Part shown: positions 20,230 through 31,768 of the stretch, piece by piece
Layout: every line of letters begins with the position of its first letter
Numbering within the stretch: position 1 is the stretch's first letter
Assembly (NCBI GenBank): GCA_947462335.1
Contig: OX381717.1
Location: 15,863,166 to 15,927,165 of the forward strand
Source: Harmothoe impar
Lineage: Eukaryota > Annelida > Polychaeta > Phyllodocida > Polynoidae
Direction: 5' to 3'
DNA: 64,000 nucleotides
Position numbers and translations under genes: made by a program
The notes under the pieces: generated by a model
Database searches by the model: none
Told to the model about the DNA's origin: nothing
The model's input: only the letters and a program-made list of their open reading frames with translations

Positions 20230-23200
20230 CTGATGAAGTAGTAGTGGTCGCTGTAGTAGTTGTAGTTGTTGGGGTAGTGGTGGTTGGGGTAGTGGTGGTT
20301 GGGGTAGTGGTGGTTGGGGTAGTGGTGGTTGGGGTAGTTGTGGTGGGGGTAGTGGTAGTTGGGGTAGTGGTGGTTGGGGTAGTGGTGGTTGGGGTAGTGG
20401 TGGTTGGGGTAGTGGTGGTTGGGGTAGTGGTGGTTGGGGTAGTGGTGGTTGGGGTAGTGGTAGTTGGGGTAGTGGTGGTTGGGGTAGTGGTGGTTGGGGT
20501 AGTGGTGGTTGGGGTAGTGGTGGTTGGGGTAGTGGTGGTTGGGGTAGTGGTGGTTGGGGTAGTTGTGGTGGGGGTAGTGGTAGTTGGGGTAGTGGTAGTT
20601 GGGGTAGTGGTGGTTGGGGTAGTGGTGGTTGGGGTAGTGGTGGTTGGGGTAGTGGTGGTTGGGGTAGTGGTGGTTGGGGTAGTTGTGGTGGGGGTAGTGG
20701 TGGTTGGGGTAGTGGTGGTTGGGGTAGTGGTGGTTGGGGTAGTGGTGGTTGGGGTAGTGGTGGTTGGGGTAGTAGTGGTGGTTGGGGTAGTAGTTGTGGT
20801 TGGGGTAGTAGTGGTAGTTGGGGTAGTAGTGGTGGTTGGGGTAGTAGTGGTGGTTGGGGTAGTAGTGGTGGTTGGGGTAGTAGTGGTAGTTGGGGTAGTA
20901 GTGGTGGTTGGGGTAGTAGTGGTGGTTGGGGTAGTAGTGGTGGTTGGGGTAGTAGTGGTGGTTGGGGTAGTAGTGGTGGTTGGGGTAGTAGTGGTGGTTG
21001 GGGTAGTAGTGGTGGTTGGGGTAGTTGTGGTGGTTGGGGTAGTTGTGGTGGTTGGGGTAGTTGTGGTGGTTGGGGTAGTTGTGGTGGTTGGGGTAGTGGT
21101 GGTTGGGGTAGTGGTGGTGGTTGGGGTAGTGGTGGTTGGGGTAGTGGTGGTTGGGGTAGTGGTGGTTGGGGTAGTGGTGGTTGGGGTAGTGGTGGTTGGG
21201 GTAGTAGTTGTGGTTGGGGTTGTAGTGGTTGGGGTAGTAGTTGTGGTTGGGGTTGTAGTGGTGGTTGGGGTAGTGGTGGTTGGGGTGGTGGTGGTTGGGG
21301 TAGTGGTGGTTGGGGTAGTGGTGGTTGGGGTAGTGGTGGTTGGGGTAGTAGTGGTGGTTGGGGTAGTGGTGGTTGGGGTAGTAGTGGTGGTTGGGGTAGT
21401 AGTTGTGGTTGGGGTAGTAGTGGTAGTTGGGGTAGTAGTGGTGGTTGGGGTAGTTGTGGTGGTTGGGGTAGTAGTGGTGGTTGGGGTAGTTGTGGTGGTT
21501 GGGGTAGTTGTGGTGGTTGGGGTAGTTGTGGTGGTTGGGGTAGTTGTGGTGGTTGGGGTAGTGGTGGTTGGGGTAGTGGTGGTTGGGGTAGTGGTGGTGG
21601 TTGGGGTAGTGGTGGTTGGGGTAGTGGTGGTTGGGGTAGTGGTGGTTGGGGTAGTGGTGGTTGGGGTAGTGGTGGTTGGGGTAGTAGTTGTGGTTGGGGT
21701 AGTAGTTGTGGTTGGGGTTGTAGTGGTGGTTGGGGTAGTGGTGGTTGGGGTGGTGGTGGTTGGGGTAGTGGTGGTTGGGGTAGTGGTGGTTGGGGTAGTG
21801 GTGGTTGGGGTAGTAGTGGTGGTTGGGGTAGTAGTGGTGGTTTGGGTAGTAGTGGTAGTTGGGGTAGTGGTGGTTGGGGTAGTGGTGGTTGGGGTAGTGG
21901 TGGTTGGGGTAGTGGTGGTTGGGGTAGTGGTGGTTGGGGTAGTGGTGGTTGGGGTAGTAGTTGTGGTTGGGGTAGTAGTGGTGGTTGGGGTAGTAGTGGT
22001 GGTTGGGGTAGTGGTGGTTGGGGTAGTAGTGGTGGTTGGGGTAGTGGTGGTTGGGGTAGTGGTGGTTGGGGTAGTGGTGGTTGGGGTAGTGGTGGTTGGG
22101 GTAGTGGTGGTTGGGGTAGTAGTTGTGGTTGGGGTAGTAGTGGTGGTTGGGGTAGTGGTGGTTGGGGTAGTGGTGGTTGGGGTAGTGGTGGTTGGGGTAG
22201 TGGTGGTTGGGGTAGTGGTGGTTGGGGTAGTAGTGGTGGTTGGGGTAGTAGTGGTGGTTTGGGTAGTAGTGGTAGTTGGGGTAGTGGTGGTTGGGGTAGT
22301 GGTGGTTGGGGTAGTGGTGATTGGGGTAGTAGTGGTGGTTGGGGTAGTGGTGGTTGGGATAGTGGTGGTTGGGGTAGTGGTGGTTTGGGTAGTGGTGGTT
22401 GGGGTAGTGGTGGTTGGGGTAGTGGTGGTTGGGGTAGTGGTGGTTGGGGTAGTGGTGGTTGGGGAAGTGGTGGTTGGGGAAGTGGTGGTTGGGGTTGTGG
22501 TGGTTGGGGTAGTTATGGTTGGGGTAGTGGTTGTTGGGGTAGTGGTGGTTGGGGTAGTGGTGGTTGGGGTAGTGGTGGTTGGGGTAGTGGTGGTTGGGGT
22601 AGTGGTGGTTGGGGTAGTGGTGGTTGGGGTAGTAGCGGTTGGGGTAGTGGTGGTTGGGGTAGTGGTGGTTGGGGAAGTGGTGGTTGGGGTAGTGGTGGTT
22701 GGGGTAGTGGTGGTTGGGGAAGTGGTGGTTGGGGTAGTGGTGGTTGGGGTAGTGGTGGTTGGGGTAGTGGTTGTTGGGGTAGTGGTGGTTGGGGTAGTGG
22801 TGGTTGGGGTAGTAGTGGTTGGGGTAGTGGTTGTTGGGGAAGTGGTGGTTGGATTAGTGGTGGTTGGGGTAGTGGTGGTTGGGGAAGTGGTGGTTGGGGT
22901 AGTGGTGGTTGGGGTAGTTGTGGTTGGGGTAGTGGTGGTTGGGGTAGTGGTGGTTGGGGTAGTGGTGGTTGGGGTAGTGGTGGTTGGGGTAGTGGTGGTT
23001 GGGGTAGTGGTGGTTGGGGTAGTGGTGGTTGGGGTAGTGGTGGTTGGGGTAGTGGTGGTTGGGGTAGTGGTGGTTGGGGTAGTGGTGGCTGGGGTAGTGG
23101 TGGTTGGGGTTGTGGTGGTTGGGGTAGTGGTGGTTGGGGTAGTGGTGGTTGGGGTAGTGGTGGTTGGGGTAGTGGTGGTTGGGGTAGTGGTGGTTGGGGT

Positions 23201-24784
23201 AGTGGTGGTTGGGGTAGTGGTGGTTGGGGTAGTGGTGGTTGGGGTAGTAGTGGTTGGGGTAGTGGTGGTTGGGGTAGTGGTGGTTGGGGTAGTAGTGGTG
23301 GTTGGGGTAGTGGTGGTTCGGGTAGTAGTGGTGGTTGGGGTAGTAGTGGTGGTTGGGGTAGTAGTGGTTGTTGGGGTAGTTGTGGTTGGGGTAGTGGTTG
23401 TTTGGGTAGTTGTGGTTGGGGTAGTGGTGGTTGGGGTAGTGGTGGTTGGGGTAGTGGTGGTTGGGGTAGTGGTGGTTGGGGTAGTTGTGGTTGGGGTAGT
23501 GGTGGTTGGGGTAGTGGTGGTTTGGGTAGTAGTGGTTGGGGTAGTGGTTGTTGGGGTAGTTGTGGTTGGGGTAGTGGTGGTTGGGGTAGTGGTGGTTGGG
23601 GTAGTGGTGGTTGGGGTAGTGGTGGTTGGGGAAGTGGTGGTTGGGGTAGTGGTGGTTGGGGTAGTGGTGGTTGGGGTAGTGGTGGTTGGGGTAGTGGTGG
23701 TTGGGGTAGTAGTGGTTGGGGTAGTGGTGGTTTGGGTAGTGGTGGTTGGGGAAGTGGTGGTTGGGGTAGTGGTGGTTGGGGTAGTTGTGGTTGGGGTAGT
23801 GGTGGTTGGGGTAGTGGTGGTTGGGGTAGTGGTGGTTGGGGTACTGGTGGTTGGGGTAGTGGTGGTTGGGGTAGTGGTGGTTGGGGTAGTGATGGTTGGG
23901 GTAGTGGTGGTCGGGGTAGTAGTGGTTGGGGTAGTGGTGGTTGGGGTAGTGGTGGTTGGGGTAGTAGTGGTGGTTCGGATAGTGGTGGTTGGGGTAGTAG
24001 TGGTGGTTGGGGTAGTAGTGGTGGTTGGGGTAGTAGTGGTTGTTGGGGTAGTTGTGGTTGGGGTAGTGGTTGTTTGGGTAGTTGTGGTTGGGGTAGTGGT
24101 GGTTGGGGTAGTGGTGGTTGGGGTAGTGGTGGTTGGGGTAGTGGTGGTTGGGGTAGTTGTGGTTGGGGTAGTGGTGGTTGGGGTAGTGGTGGTTTGGGTA
24201 GTAGTGGTTGGGGTAGTGGTTGTTGGGGTAGTTGTGGTTGGGGTAGTGGTGGTTGGGGTAGTGGTGGTTGGGGTAGTGGTGGTTGGGGTAGTGGTGGTTG
24301 GGGAAGTGGTGGTTGGGGTAGTGGTGGTTGGGGTAGTGGTGGTTGGGGTAGTGGTGGTTGGGGTAGTGGTGGTTGGGGTAGTAGTGGTTGGGGTAGTGGT
24401 TGTTGGGGTAGTTGTGGTTGAGGTAGTGGTGGTTGGGGTAGTGGTGGTTGGGGTAGTGGTGGTTGGGGTAGTGGTGGTTGGGGTAGTTGTGGTGGTTTGG
24501 GTAGTAGTAGTGGTTGGGGTAGTAGTTGTGGTTGGGGGAGTAGTGGTGGTTGGGGTAGTAGTGGTGGTTAGGGTAGTAGTGGTGGTGGGGGTAGTGGTGG
24601 TGGTTGGGGTAGTAGTGGTGGTTGGGGTAGTGATGGTGGTTGGGGTAGTGGTGGTGGTTTGGGTAGTAGTGGTGTTCGGTGAGCAGGAGCAGCATTCCTC
24701 TGGGCAAATGAAATTATCGTTGTTGCATATGAATGTGCAAAATGCATCTGCTACATCTCCAAATTCATCAATGCAACCAATTGC
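20230..24784 (-). CDS. Mucin-like membrane protein: giant Pro/Thr repeat exon
   Basis: A 4,555-nt exon (1,518 codons plus one base). Acceptor GTTCTAG|GCA, donor TCATCAG|GTAGTG. It opens with a Cys-rich module: GCIDEFGDVADAFCTF, then CNNDNFICPEECCSC, whose ending resembles the CPxSCGxC close of ShKT-type domains. The rest is on the order of 280 units of PTTTT (CCAACCACCACTACC, 15 bp) or PTTTTT (18 bp), ending TTTTATTTTSSS or similar. Sporadic substitutions give Ser, Ile, Asn, Arg or Leu. Expected role: a dense O-glycosylated extracellular stalk. All units are multiples of three, so wrong frames are open too. The sense frame is fixed by both splice sites, the Cys module and the matching PTTTT frame in the exon at 25007. 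I see no in-frame ATG. Confidence 0.85.
20260..24665. repeat. 15/18 bp coding minisatellite with higher-order repeats
   Basis: On the + strand the unit reads GGTTGGGGTAGTGGT (15 bp), with an 18 bp variant containing an extra AGT. The 18 bp form dominates at about 20770-21100, the 15 bp form from 21900 on. Unit variants recur in order: the block around 23287-23745 is repeated near 23953-24411, an offset of about 666 bp. Earlier blocks repeat at offsets of about 420-480 bp. This shows expansion by duplication of multi-unit blocks. Confidence 0.92.
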
Positions 24785-25006
24785 CTAGAACAGAAAGAGA
24801 AAGATTACATGTTGGTATTTATATTGTGAACACATTGTATAGACTACACAGGGATAATTAAAAGCCATCTATTTTTTTCCATACAGTTTAGGAAAATGAC
24901 CTTGAACAGCATGGTATCCATGCAAATGAGCTGGTCAGAAGTTCGGTAGTTCTCTACTTTGAAAATCTTTAACATGTGACAGATTAACATGCTAGAACAT
25001 ACTAAC

Positions 25007-25176
25007 TTCACAGATAAGTGTGATTCCTGACTCAGTTGTGGTGGTTGTAGTGGTGGTTGGGGTAGTTGTGGTGGTTGGGGTAGTTGTCGTGGTTGGGGTA
25101 GTTGTGGTGGTTGTAGTGGTGCTTGGGGTAGTTGTGGTTGCTGGCATAGGGATGATGTAACCAGTCTGGATCTCAA
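25007..25176 (-). CDS. Mucin-like membrane protein: N-terminal PTTTT exon
   Basis: Acceptor TTTTATTCCAG|TT (phase 1), donor TGTGAA|GTTAGT (phase 0). It encodes VEIQTGYIIPMPATTTTPS, then a run of Thr with Pro every five or six residues, ending TTTESGITLICE. Joined to the next exon this gives ...LICE-AIGCIDEFGD. The same PTTTT grammar as the giant exon suggests that the latter expanded from, or together with, this small exon. An alternative donor four bases earlier (ATCT|GTGAAG) would break the frame of the Cys module. Confidence 0.75.
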
Positions 25177-26376
25177 CTGGAATAAAACAAAGTTTTGAAA
25201 TCCCATTATTGCAAATCTCACATTTGATATTATATATCCAAAAGCGAGTATCTATCAATTAATCATTGAAGATAGGCCTATGACTAACAAAAGAAAAGAC
25301 AAACCAGAAACTGAAATAATTCCTACTAAGGGCTACATACTTTCCAGTATCAATAAGCAATTAAACAAACATGATAACCAGCTATTCTAGGCCCCATATC
25401 AGTTAGGACAAAACACAGCATTCCACAGAAGTTCTCATATTCTGTAAAACAAAATGTATCCATTCAAATACCTCTATTATAAGAATAAGAATTACTAAAC
25501 TGCATGATGGCACAAAATTGAAGAAGGTATTCTGTAATACCACAAACATAGATACCAGTAGTACAGTGACCCTTCGAAGCAAACATCAGATATCAATTTT
25601 TCATTTCTGATTTCAACCTTTTATGTCAAATTTCATTGTAAAAGTGAACGTTTTCAGGTCAAAAGGGATTATCAGTCGACTCATGCCAAACAGCAGATCT
25701 TTTAGCAATCTGTCAACTGTCAAAAACAACTGGCGTCCAAATTCATTTTCATTGACATGAAGCCCTCTTTGGAGGGGGGAAATATTTGGGGAATAAAGGG
25801 CTCAATTTGGCAAGGAAAAGTGATTTAATGTTTTGCTTTTTAAAACTATCAGAACAAAGTAGGCACTTTCATGAAATTCCTTTTTTTTTGATCTTTGAAC
25901 TTTTATTCTCGCCAAATGAAGTTTTTAGGAAGAAATTCTCCATATTTGAATTAAATCTTTTTTTGGATGATTTTTGTTTTTGCACAAGTTGTGTCTACTC
26001 AAGTTCAACAGCATTATCATAGCCAATTCTAACTTTCTCGATTTCTTTTCTTAACTACATATAAAATATAGGAATTCTTATTGGTTCTTTAAAGTTGTTA
26101 TTATAATTATTGTTGTAAATTCTGTTGTTCTGTAAATGCCAAAAATCCTAGAAGCAAATCTGTAATCCTAGTTATCAGAATGAAACGGCATAACCTTTGA
26201 ATAGACCGATTTGCAACAAATTTTGTCTAAGTACATTAAATATACTACTTTTGATGATGGAAATCCCGGGCCCACAGTTTTACCTCAAGGCCCATAGTTT
26301 TCTGGGGCTGAGGGCCCGGATGGCCCATGGTCTCAGATGTTAGCGTCTACCCCTGTTGCAGTGGGACATAGATTGC

Positions 26377-26440
26377 AGCCGGTCATAGATTATGCCCGGT
26401 CATGGACTTTCAACTTGGACCAATTTGGTGAGTAACAGCC
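26377..26440. mobile_element. Decayed right half of a GGCTGTGTCTCA-type element
   Basis: GCCGGTCATAGATTATGCCCGGTCATGGAC...TTGGACCAATTTGGTGAGTAACAGCC follows the right-half order of the intact copies (ggtcatagacggcaccc, ttggcccaa, gtgagacacagcc) with many changes. Confidence 0.55.
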
Positions 26441-26516
26441 ACCAGCATAATACCCCAATGGAAACCAACTAGAATAGTGCAAGTGGTATCAACTAGGATG
26501 TAACTAGAATACATAC

Positions 26517-26565
26517 CAGCAAGAAGCAGAATCAGGAGCCCCTGCAGGTGTCGAGCCCCGATCAT
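26517..26565 (-). CDS. Mucin-like membrane protein: signal-peptide exon (start codon)
   Basis: ATG at 26563-26565 with an in-frame TGA two codons upstream. It reads MIGARHLQGLLILLLA, then G split by a phase 1 donor (GCTG|GTATGT). A basic residue followed by a Leu/Ile-rich core fits a secretory signal peptide. Phase 1 fits the exon at 25176. The exon is only 49 nt, so it rests on context; a promoter was not identified. It is also the natural boundary between this gene and the lectin-like gene to its right. Confidence 0.7.
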
Positions 26566-28415
26566 CCTGACTCAGGGTCTTCTGTTACAAGTCAGGACTC
26601 CATTGTTCTTCTCCGGTTGAAGGGTGGTCATACAGACACCGGGCTATAGGAAACCTTAATGGTGACTCAGTATGATACAGACCCCCACTGCTCTCATGCA
26701 GCTAGGGGGTGATCTCCCGATGGCTGCGTCATTACTGCACTGCACCTGGAGCGTGGCCCTGCTATTTGTGTCTGGAGTTTTTATTCTCATGCTTGGATGA
26801 TCAGCGTTACTTTCCAATCGTCCTATATATCGCTTTAAGTGCACCATGATCAAAACCAGTCTAGCTTCCTTCTCCGGTTACCTTGACAACCTACTATAGT
26901 TCAGACGTATGTTACCCTAGACATACAAACTCAGGTAGTCAGTGATTACAGCCTTAGACATTGCTTTTAAATACCTTCACCACAAGCTTTTATAAATGTC
27001 AATAGGATAACTTCTGAATAGGAAACACAGGCAAGGCAGGAGAGACAAACGTTGTTTTTAAATGTAAATGTCTTAACATTTTATGAATGACAGGCCAGGA
27101 ATTTGAAGCATGCTTCTATGGGATTCAGCAATGCCTTATCCCCAGGGAAAGTTCCTGCAAAAAGTCTCGTCCTAACTACATATATTTTTGGCTGCCCTGA
27201 AAGTCTTAAATGCAGCGTGATCTACCAGTCTAGCTTTGTACACTGGTTACCTTGACAACCTACTACATCACAGACCCAGGTAACTACAGACAAACAAACT
27301 AAGGTAGTCGGTATGAAATTACGTATTCGACATAATAAGCGCACAGTGCTCTTAAAAAATGATTATGGACACATTTTAGTAGTTAAGAGTTTAATTGGGG
27401 TAAAAAACTGAGATATCTTTGGTTATTTGTAGTCTAACAACCGGCCAAAAATGAGGGGTGTGCGCTTATTATGGGAGGTGCGCTTATTACGTTGAATACG
27501 GTATATGTCTTCATCACCCAAAAGCTTTTATGCCAATAAAGTAATTTAAGAATACCTAACACAGGCAAGGGAGAAAGAAAAATTGAGATGGCATCGATAC
27601 CTCCAGAATCTGTACACCAACATTTCTAGAATTCTGATTATTGCATCGACAAAGGTATAATATTGATACACTAATTTTAGCAAAACTAGCCTAATATTTA
27701 ATTGTAAAAATAATGTAAATATTCAATTTAGAACATGCTTTTTATTCAGTCTTATAATGGTGACTTTTGTAGGCCTTTAATTTTGAGGAAAAAATATGTG
27801 AGCTTTTGCTAAACTTGACACTCAATGTGCAATATTGTAGACTCAAGTATTAGCAAGCAAATACACAGATATAAATTGTTTTTGTAATATCTAGATAAAC
27901 TGGTATAACAACAATATCAAAACTTAAATAGTCATAATTAAAATCAAATAAATTCGATATCAATGACATCCTTGATTTTATTAATGACAGGAAAGTACTT
28001 TAAAACTCAGATGGCTGTTTAGACCAGCAAAGTAGCAGGGGCCCAGTGTACCTTTCCCTCTCTATGCTCCAGCTGTCATAGCTGTATAGTATTACATTAG
28101 GATAAAACAAGGAAGATGAATTAGTCTGCTCAGTAGTTTATGCACCTCAGTAAACAATGTACACTATACATTTTTAAATATATATTTTTTGTAACAATTT
28201 TGTTCTATTTTGCCTTTTTAATAATAACAGTTACATGTATTCCTTCAATGCTTATCATTTATGGTTCAAGACGTTTTTTTCTATTACGCCTTATCACGGC
28301 TGAACTCTGTGTGACATTAACAGACTTATTCTGACGCAAAATACTGTGTTTAAAAAAGAAATTATTCCATGGTAAATACATCAGGCCAATTGATTTAACC
28401 AAAGCATCCATCTAT
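26566..28415. other. Intergenic; dispersed repeat related to 4560-5330
   Basis: Stretches at about 26850-27075 and 27220-27570 share ACCAGTCTAGCTTCCT, GGTTACC...GACAACCTACTA, ACATACAAACTCAGG and GGCAAGGCAGGAGAGACAAA with 4580-4770. The segment near 28025-28110 (caggggcccag...ccctctctatgctcc) matches 5250-5330. About 27310-27500 is a separate inverted element around GCGCTTATTA. No exon seen. Confidence 0.5.
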
Positions 28416-28638
28416 GTGCCTCTACATGGGTAAAAATCTACACGGGCGACACGGCGACACGGCCCTTTTAAAAATCGACACGGGCGATACGGCCCTTTTT
28501 AAAATCGACGGACACAGACATCTTTATTACCTCCAAGTCTGTTGTATATTTACAAAAATCGACACGGTGACGCAGCCCTTTAGCTAAAATCGACACGGCG
28601 ACACGGTCAAAATGGTGGGGACCCATGTAGAGGCACAT
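28416..28638. mobile_element. ATGTGCCTCTACATGGGT element with internal CGACACGG repeats
   Basis: The left end ATGTGCCTCTACATGGGT is mirrored by the right end ACCCATGTAGAGGCACAT. The interior is built of aaaatcgacacgg-cgacacggcccttt units, about six copies. A short non-autonomous element without coding potential. Confidence 0.75.
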
Positions 28639-28639
28639 C

Positions 28640-31600
28640 TATCAAACACCTGTGACTTAACCCTGGCCAGTATTTCACAGCCATTTACAATTGTATAGTG
28701 GTTAATCTGCACTTTATGAAATTGTATTTTTAGATGAATCCATTGGAATTTCAACATATATCGTCAATTATTCCGTATACTATTATATCTTCTCAGTGCA
28801 AGTGTTGGGTAGGTGATGGGGACTGGGGGGGGGGTCGCGTTGGTACCCGATACACAATAGTAAACACAAACAAGTATACCGTAAAAGCCAATTTGTATAA
28901 GCCAATTCGTTTTTTCTGTAGTTGGGGGTCTGGCTTATAGGTGGGGTTTTAATACATACGAATAAAGAAAAAACGATTTTTGAACCTACATTGTATTGGA
29001 CAATTTTTTCTCAAGGTGGGGGTTCATCTTATAAATAGGTGGGGTCGTCCTGTAGGTGGGGTTTTATGATAGTTCTTTTTCATAGTGTAATTTCAAGAGG
29101 CGAAGACAAGGAAAATAACCCTCAGTATGGGAGATCAGTAGTGGGTCACTGATATCCGGGCCTGCGAGGTAGGCCCGCTGCCCACAGGGGACGCTGGCTC
29201 AGGTAATCACTGCTCCCTTCCCGTACTGATGAATTTTGCTGCGTCTCACCGAATTGATATGGGTTGAAACACTATGATGTGGTGCAATCTATGAGAGGAT
29301 GCAATCTGTGACTGGTATAAAAGAAAACAGCTTTTTTAGGGCAGATGTACATAGAAATGACCGGAAAAGTTAATGGATGTTTTGAGACTGTATGATATAT
29401 ATTGTGATGGGGGGGGGGGGGGAGAGTAGACCTGCCCTGTCGGGACATTTTTTTTCAATCAGAATGTGGACCCACCCATCCTACCTCGCTATTTTACTAT
29501 GACATCACAAAGGGAATTTCCCAGGGGTTCCCTGGTATGCAGACTGATTTCTGCATAATTTTACAATTAAGTCAGGTAAGTGCGGTACGTCACATGTGGA
29601 AATGTAAAAAAAACCTGAAACGTACGGACACAACATGGCAATACAATTGAAATGAAAAAATAATTGTTTTAAAAGAAACTCTGCATAAGGGCTGTATGTG
29701 GGTGCCAAATGTTGGTATGTAGCTCAGGATGAGGTGAAATGCCTCCCTGGTCAAAGATTGCACCTGAACATACACTTTCAAATTGTATTGATTTGGTGAG
29801 ACACGGCCATACACATAATTATATCAATCTATCCATCTATATGTATACATACATATATGTATGTATATACAAACACACACACACAGATTATATATATATA
29901 TATATAATTATATATATCCACTCATATACACAACCGTATTGTGTGCAGCAAGTCTAGCGTGGACGGATTAAGAAGCCGAGATAACTTTCACGCTTTTTGT
30001 AGTTTTTTTCTATTTCCTGTTTACGCAGTCTGATACTTTGTGTAGATATACACTATTGGATTGCTTGTATCTATATTTGAGTACCAATATCAATTACTTC
30101 TGTTGTCCAGGTGTCTATTGCTTATATAAACTTAGTTTTTGTAAGCAGCACAATAAACAGTTAGCGAAGGCTCATTTTTTAACAATGGGGGTGGGGGTGG
30201 GTGGGTGGCTCAGTAGATTTCCGGAGGGAGTAAAAAAAATTGAACCGCTTTACTCGGGAGGGGGGGGGGATTTCCTATACTCTTGGGGGAGGGGAGGGAA
30301 TGGATAAATTGCACAATTTTAGACCCACAGGTTTGAGAGGTAGAGAATTTAACCCCCTAGACCAGGGGGGGGGGTAGTATCAATATATCCAACGATAGTT
30401 AAAATACATCCATGCGTGATAATACCATCAAATGATCAATCCAAATCACTTTCTACAGATCACTTAAATCCCCATTGTATGTATAAATGTATACAATCAG
30501 GACAGCAGCCCAGTAGGTCCAGGATCCTTTATAAGGCGGCCATTTAATGATCTTTCGACTGTCTCGATACATCCATTTTGGAAACCAGCGTCATTGTACT
30601 ATAGACAGTCAGTAGAAAAAAACAACAAGAGTTAAGAGCCGTGAAGATGTAATAGATCTGTGTTGATATGTGGTGTCAGGCTGTGTAAACTACCCCGTAG
30701 GCCATTACACCTCCCCCTCATCATAACTTGTGGTCTCAGATAGGGAATCCCGGGGTCACTGAGTACATCCTTACTGAAAGAAGAACTCTGCAGTAAATAC
30801 TAGGTGAGCTCTGGGTGTATAAAATAGTTTCGGAAAATTTGCTAAAATTCTGTAAAAAATCACAAATGCCCCTTAGCATATCCTAATTGAGATTGCACCT
30901 CAAGATATATGATTTTTGCTGGGATAGGCTTATATTCCAATATTCATTAAGGTTTGGTCTGAAATGAATTTATTCACTGCATATACGGTCAATTATGGAG
31001 GTTAATTCATGCTAGGAACCAGCATTTCAGATTTCAGTGATAAACAACCCGTTTTAATTTTTTATATAGTGTATAAAAGGTTTTCTTATTCATTCTTTAG
31101 AAATTTTCCATTAATAGCTGGCTGGGAATTTTTTTATCGCATATCATGTTACGTCATATTCAACTATACTGAAAATGTATTTCCATGTCTGAGACCTTGT
31201 ACACCTTTACCTGCCCAGCAGTTGTTCCCTATATACAGAAGTCTCATCACCATACCTTAGGTACGTTCGTGGATTGAGAATTGGAAATCATGTAGGTCGG
31301 AGGGTTTCCGATGTTTCTACGTCAAGCTATCTGATTGGCTACAGTATAATCACATCATACGTAAGATAAGAACCTGTCATTTGTTATCAGCTGGGAGGGT
31401 GATTATAACAAAAAAACGAATGACCTCCTTACCCTCTTTCCAGACTACCCTCATATTTTTTAAGTAGGCCAACCGATCCTACAACCTAGCAAGATCCTCA
31501 GTAATACTTGATTAAAACATGGTTGGGTGCTTGGCTTTCAACCTACAATGATTACCCCAGCCCCTCAGTGGACAATAAATGCCTAACCCTTTCCCTGAGC

Positions 31601-31640
31601 CTAGATGACCATTAGACCATTACCATTGACCCATTTGGTT
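28640..31640. other. Intergenic, repeats only
   Basis: Includes a TACCGTAA-type relic (28878-29075), a G run at 29410, short (TA)/(CA) microsatellites at 29850-29925 and a GGGAGTGG-type fragment at about 30170-30370 (ttaacaatgggggtgggg). No gene recognised on either strand. Confidence 0.4.
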
Positions 31641-31768
31641 GCCATCTTTTAAACCATTGATTAATGCAGCTCTGGCAGGTTGAGGTTCCCCCATATGACA
31701 CCAGAGGGACATTTTATGAAATCAGCGCACCCCCCCCCTACCGTCACATTAGAGGGAGCTGCCTTATC

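Noticed and set aside
21842..24421. 859-codon GWGSG-repeat frame on the + strand, superficially silk- or glycine-rich-protein-like
   Set aside because: Another shadow frame of the same array. Its ATG is a chance point substitution and it has no flanking exon support, unlike the minus-strand PTTTT frame.
22854..24707. 617-codon HHYPN-repeat frame on the minus strand
   Set aside because: Same strand as the gene but out of frame with both splice sites and with the Cys-rich module.
20244..24788. 1,514-codon open frame on the + strand made of VVVVG repeats
   Set aside because: Antisense shadow of the Pro/Thr exon. Repeat units are multiples of three, so this frame stays open; it starts and ends at the edges of the minisatellite and continues into antisense of the Cys module.
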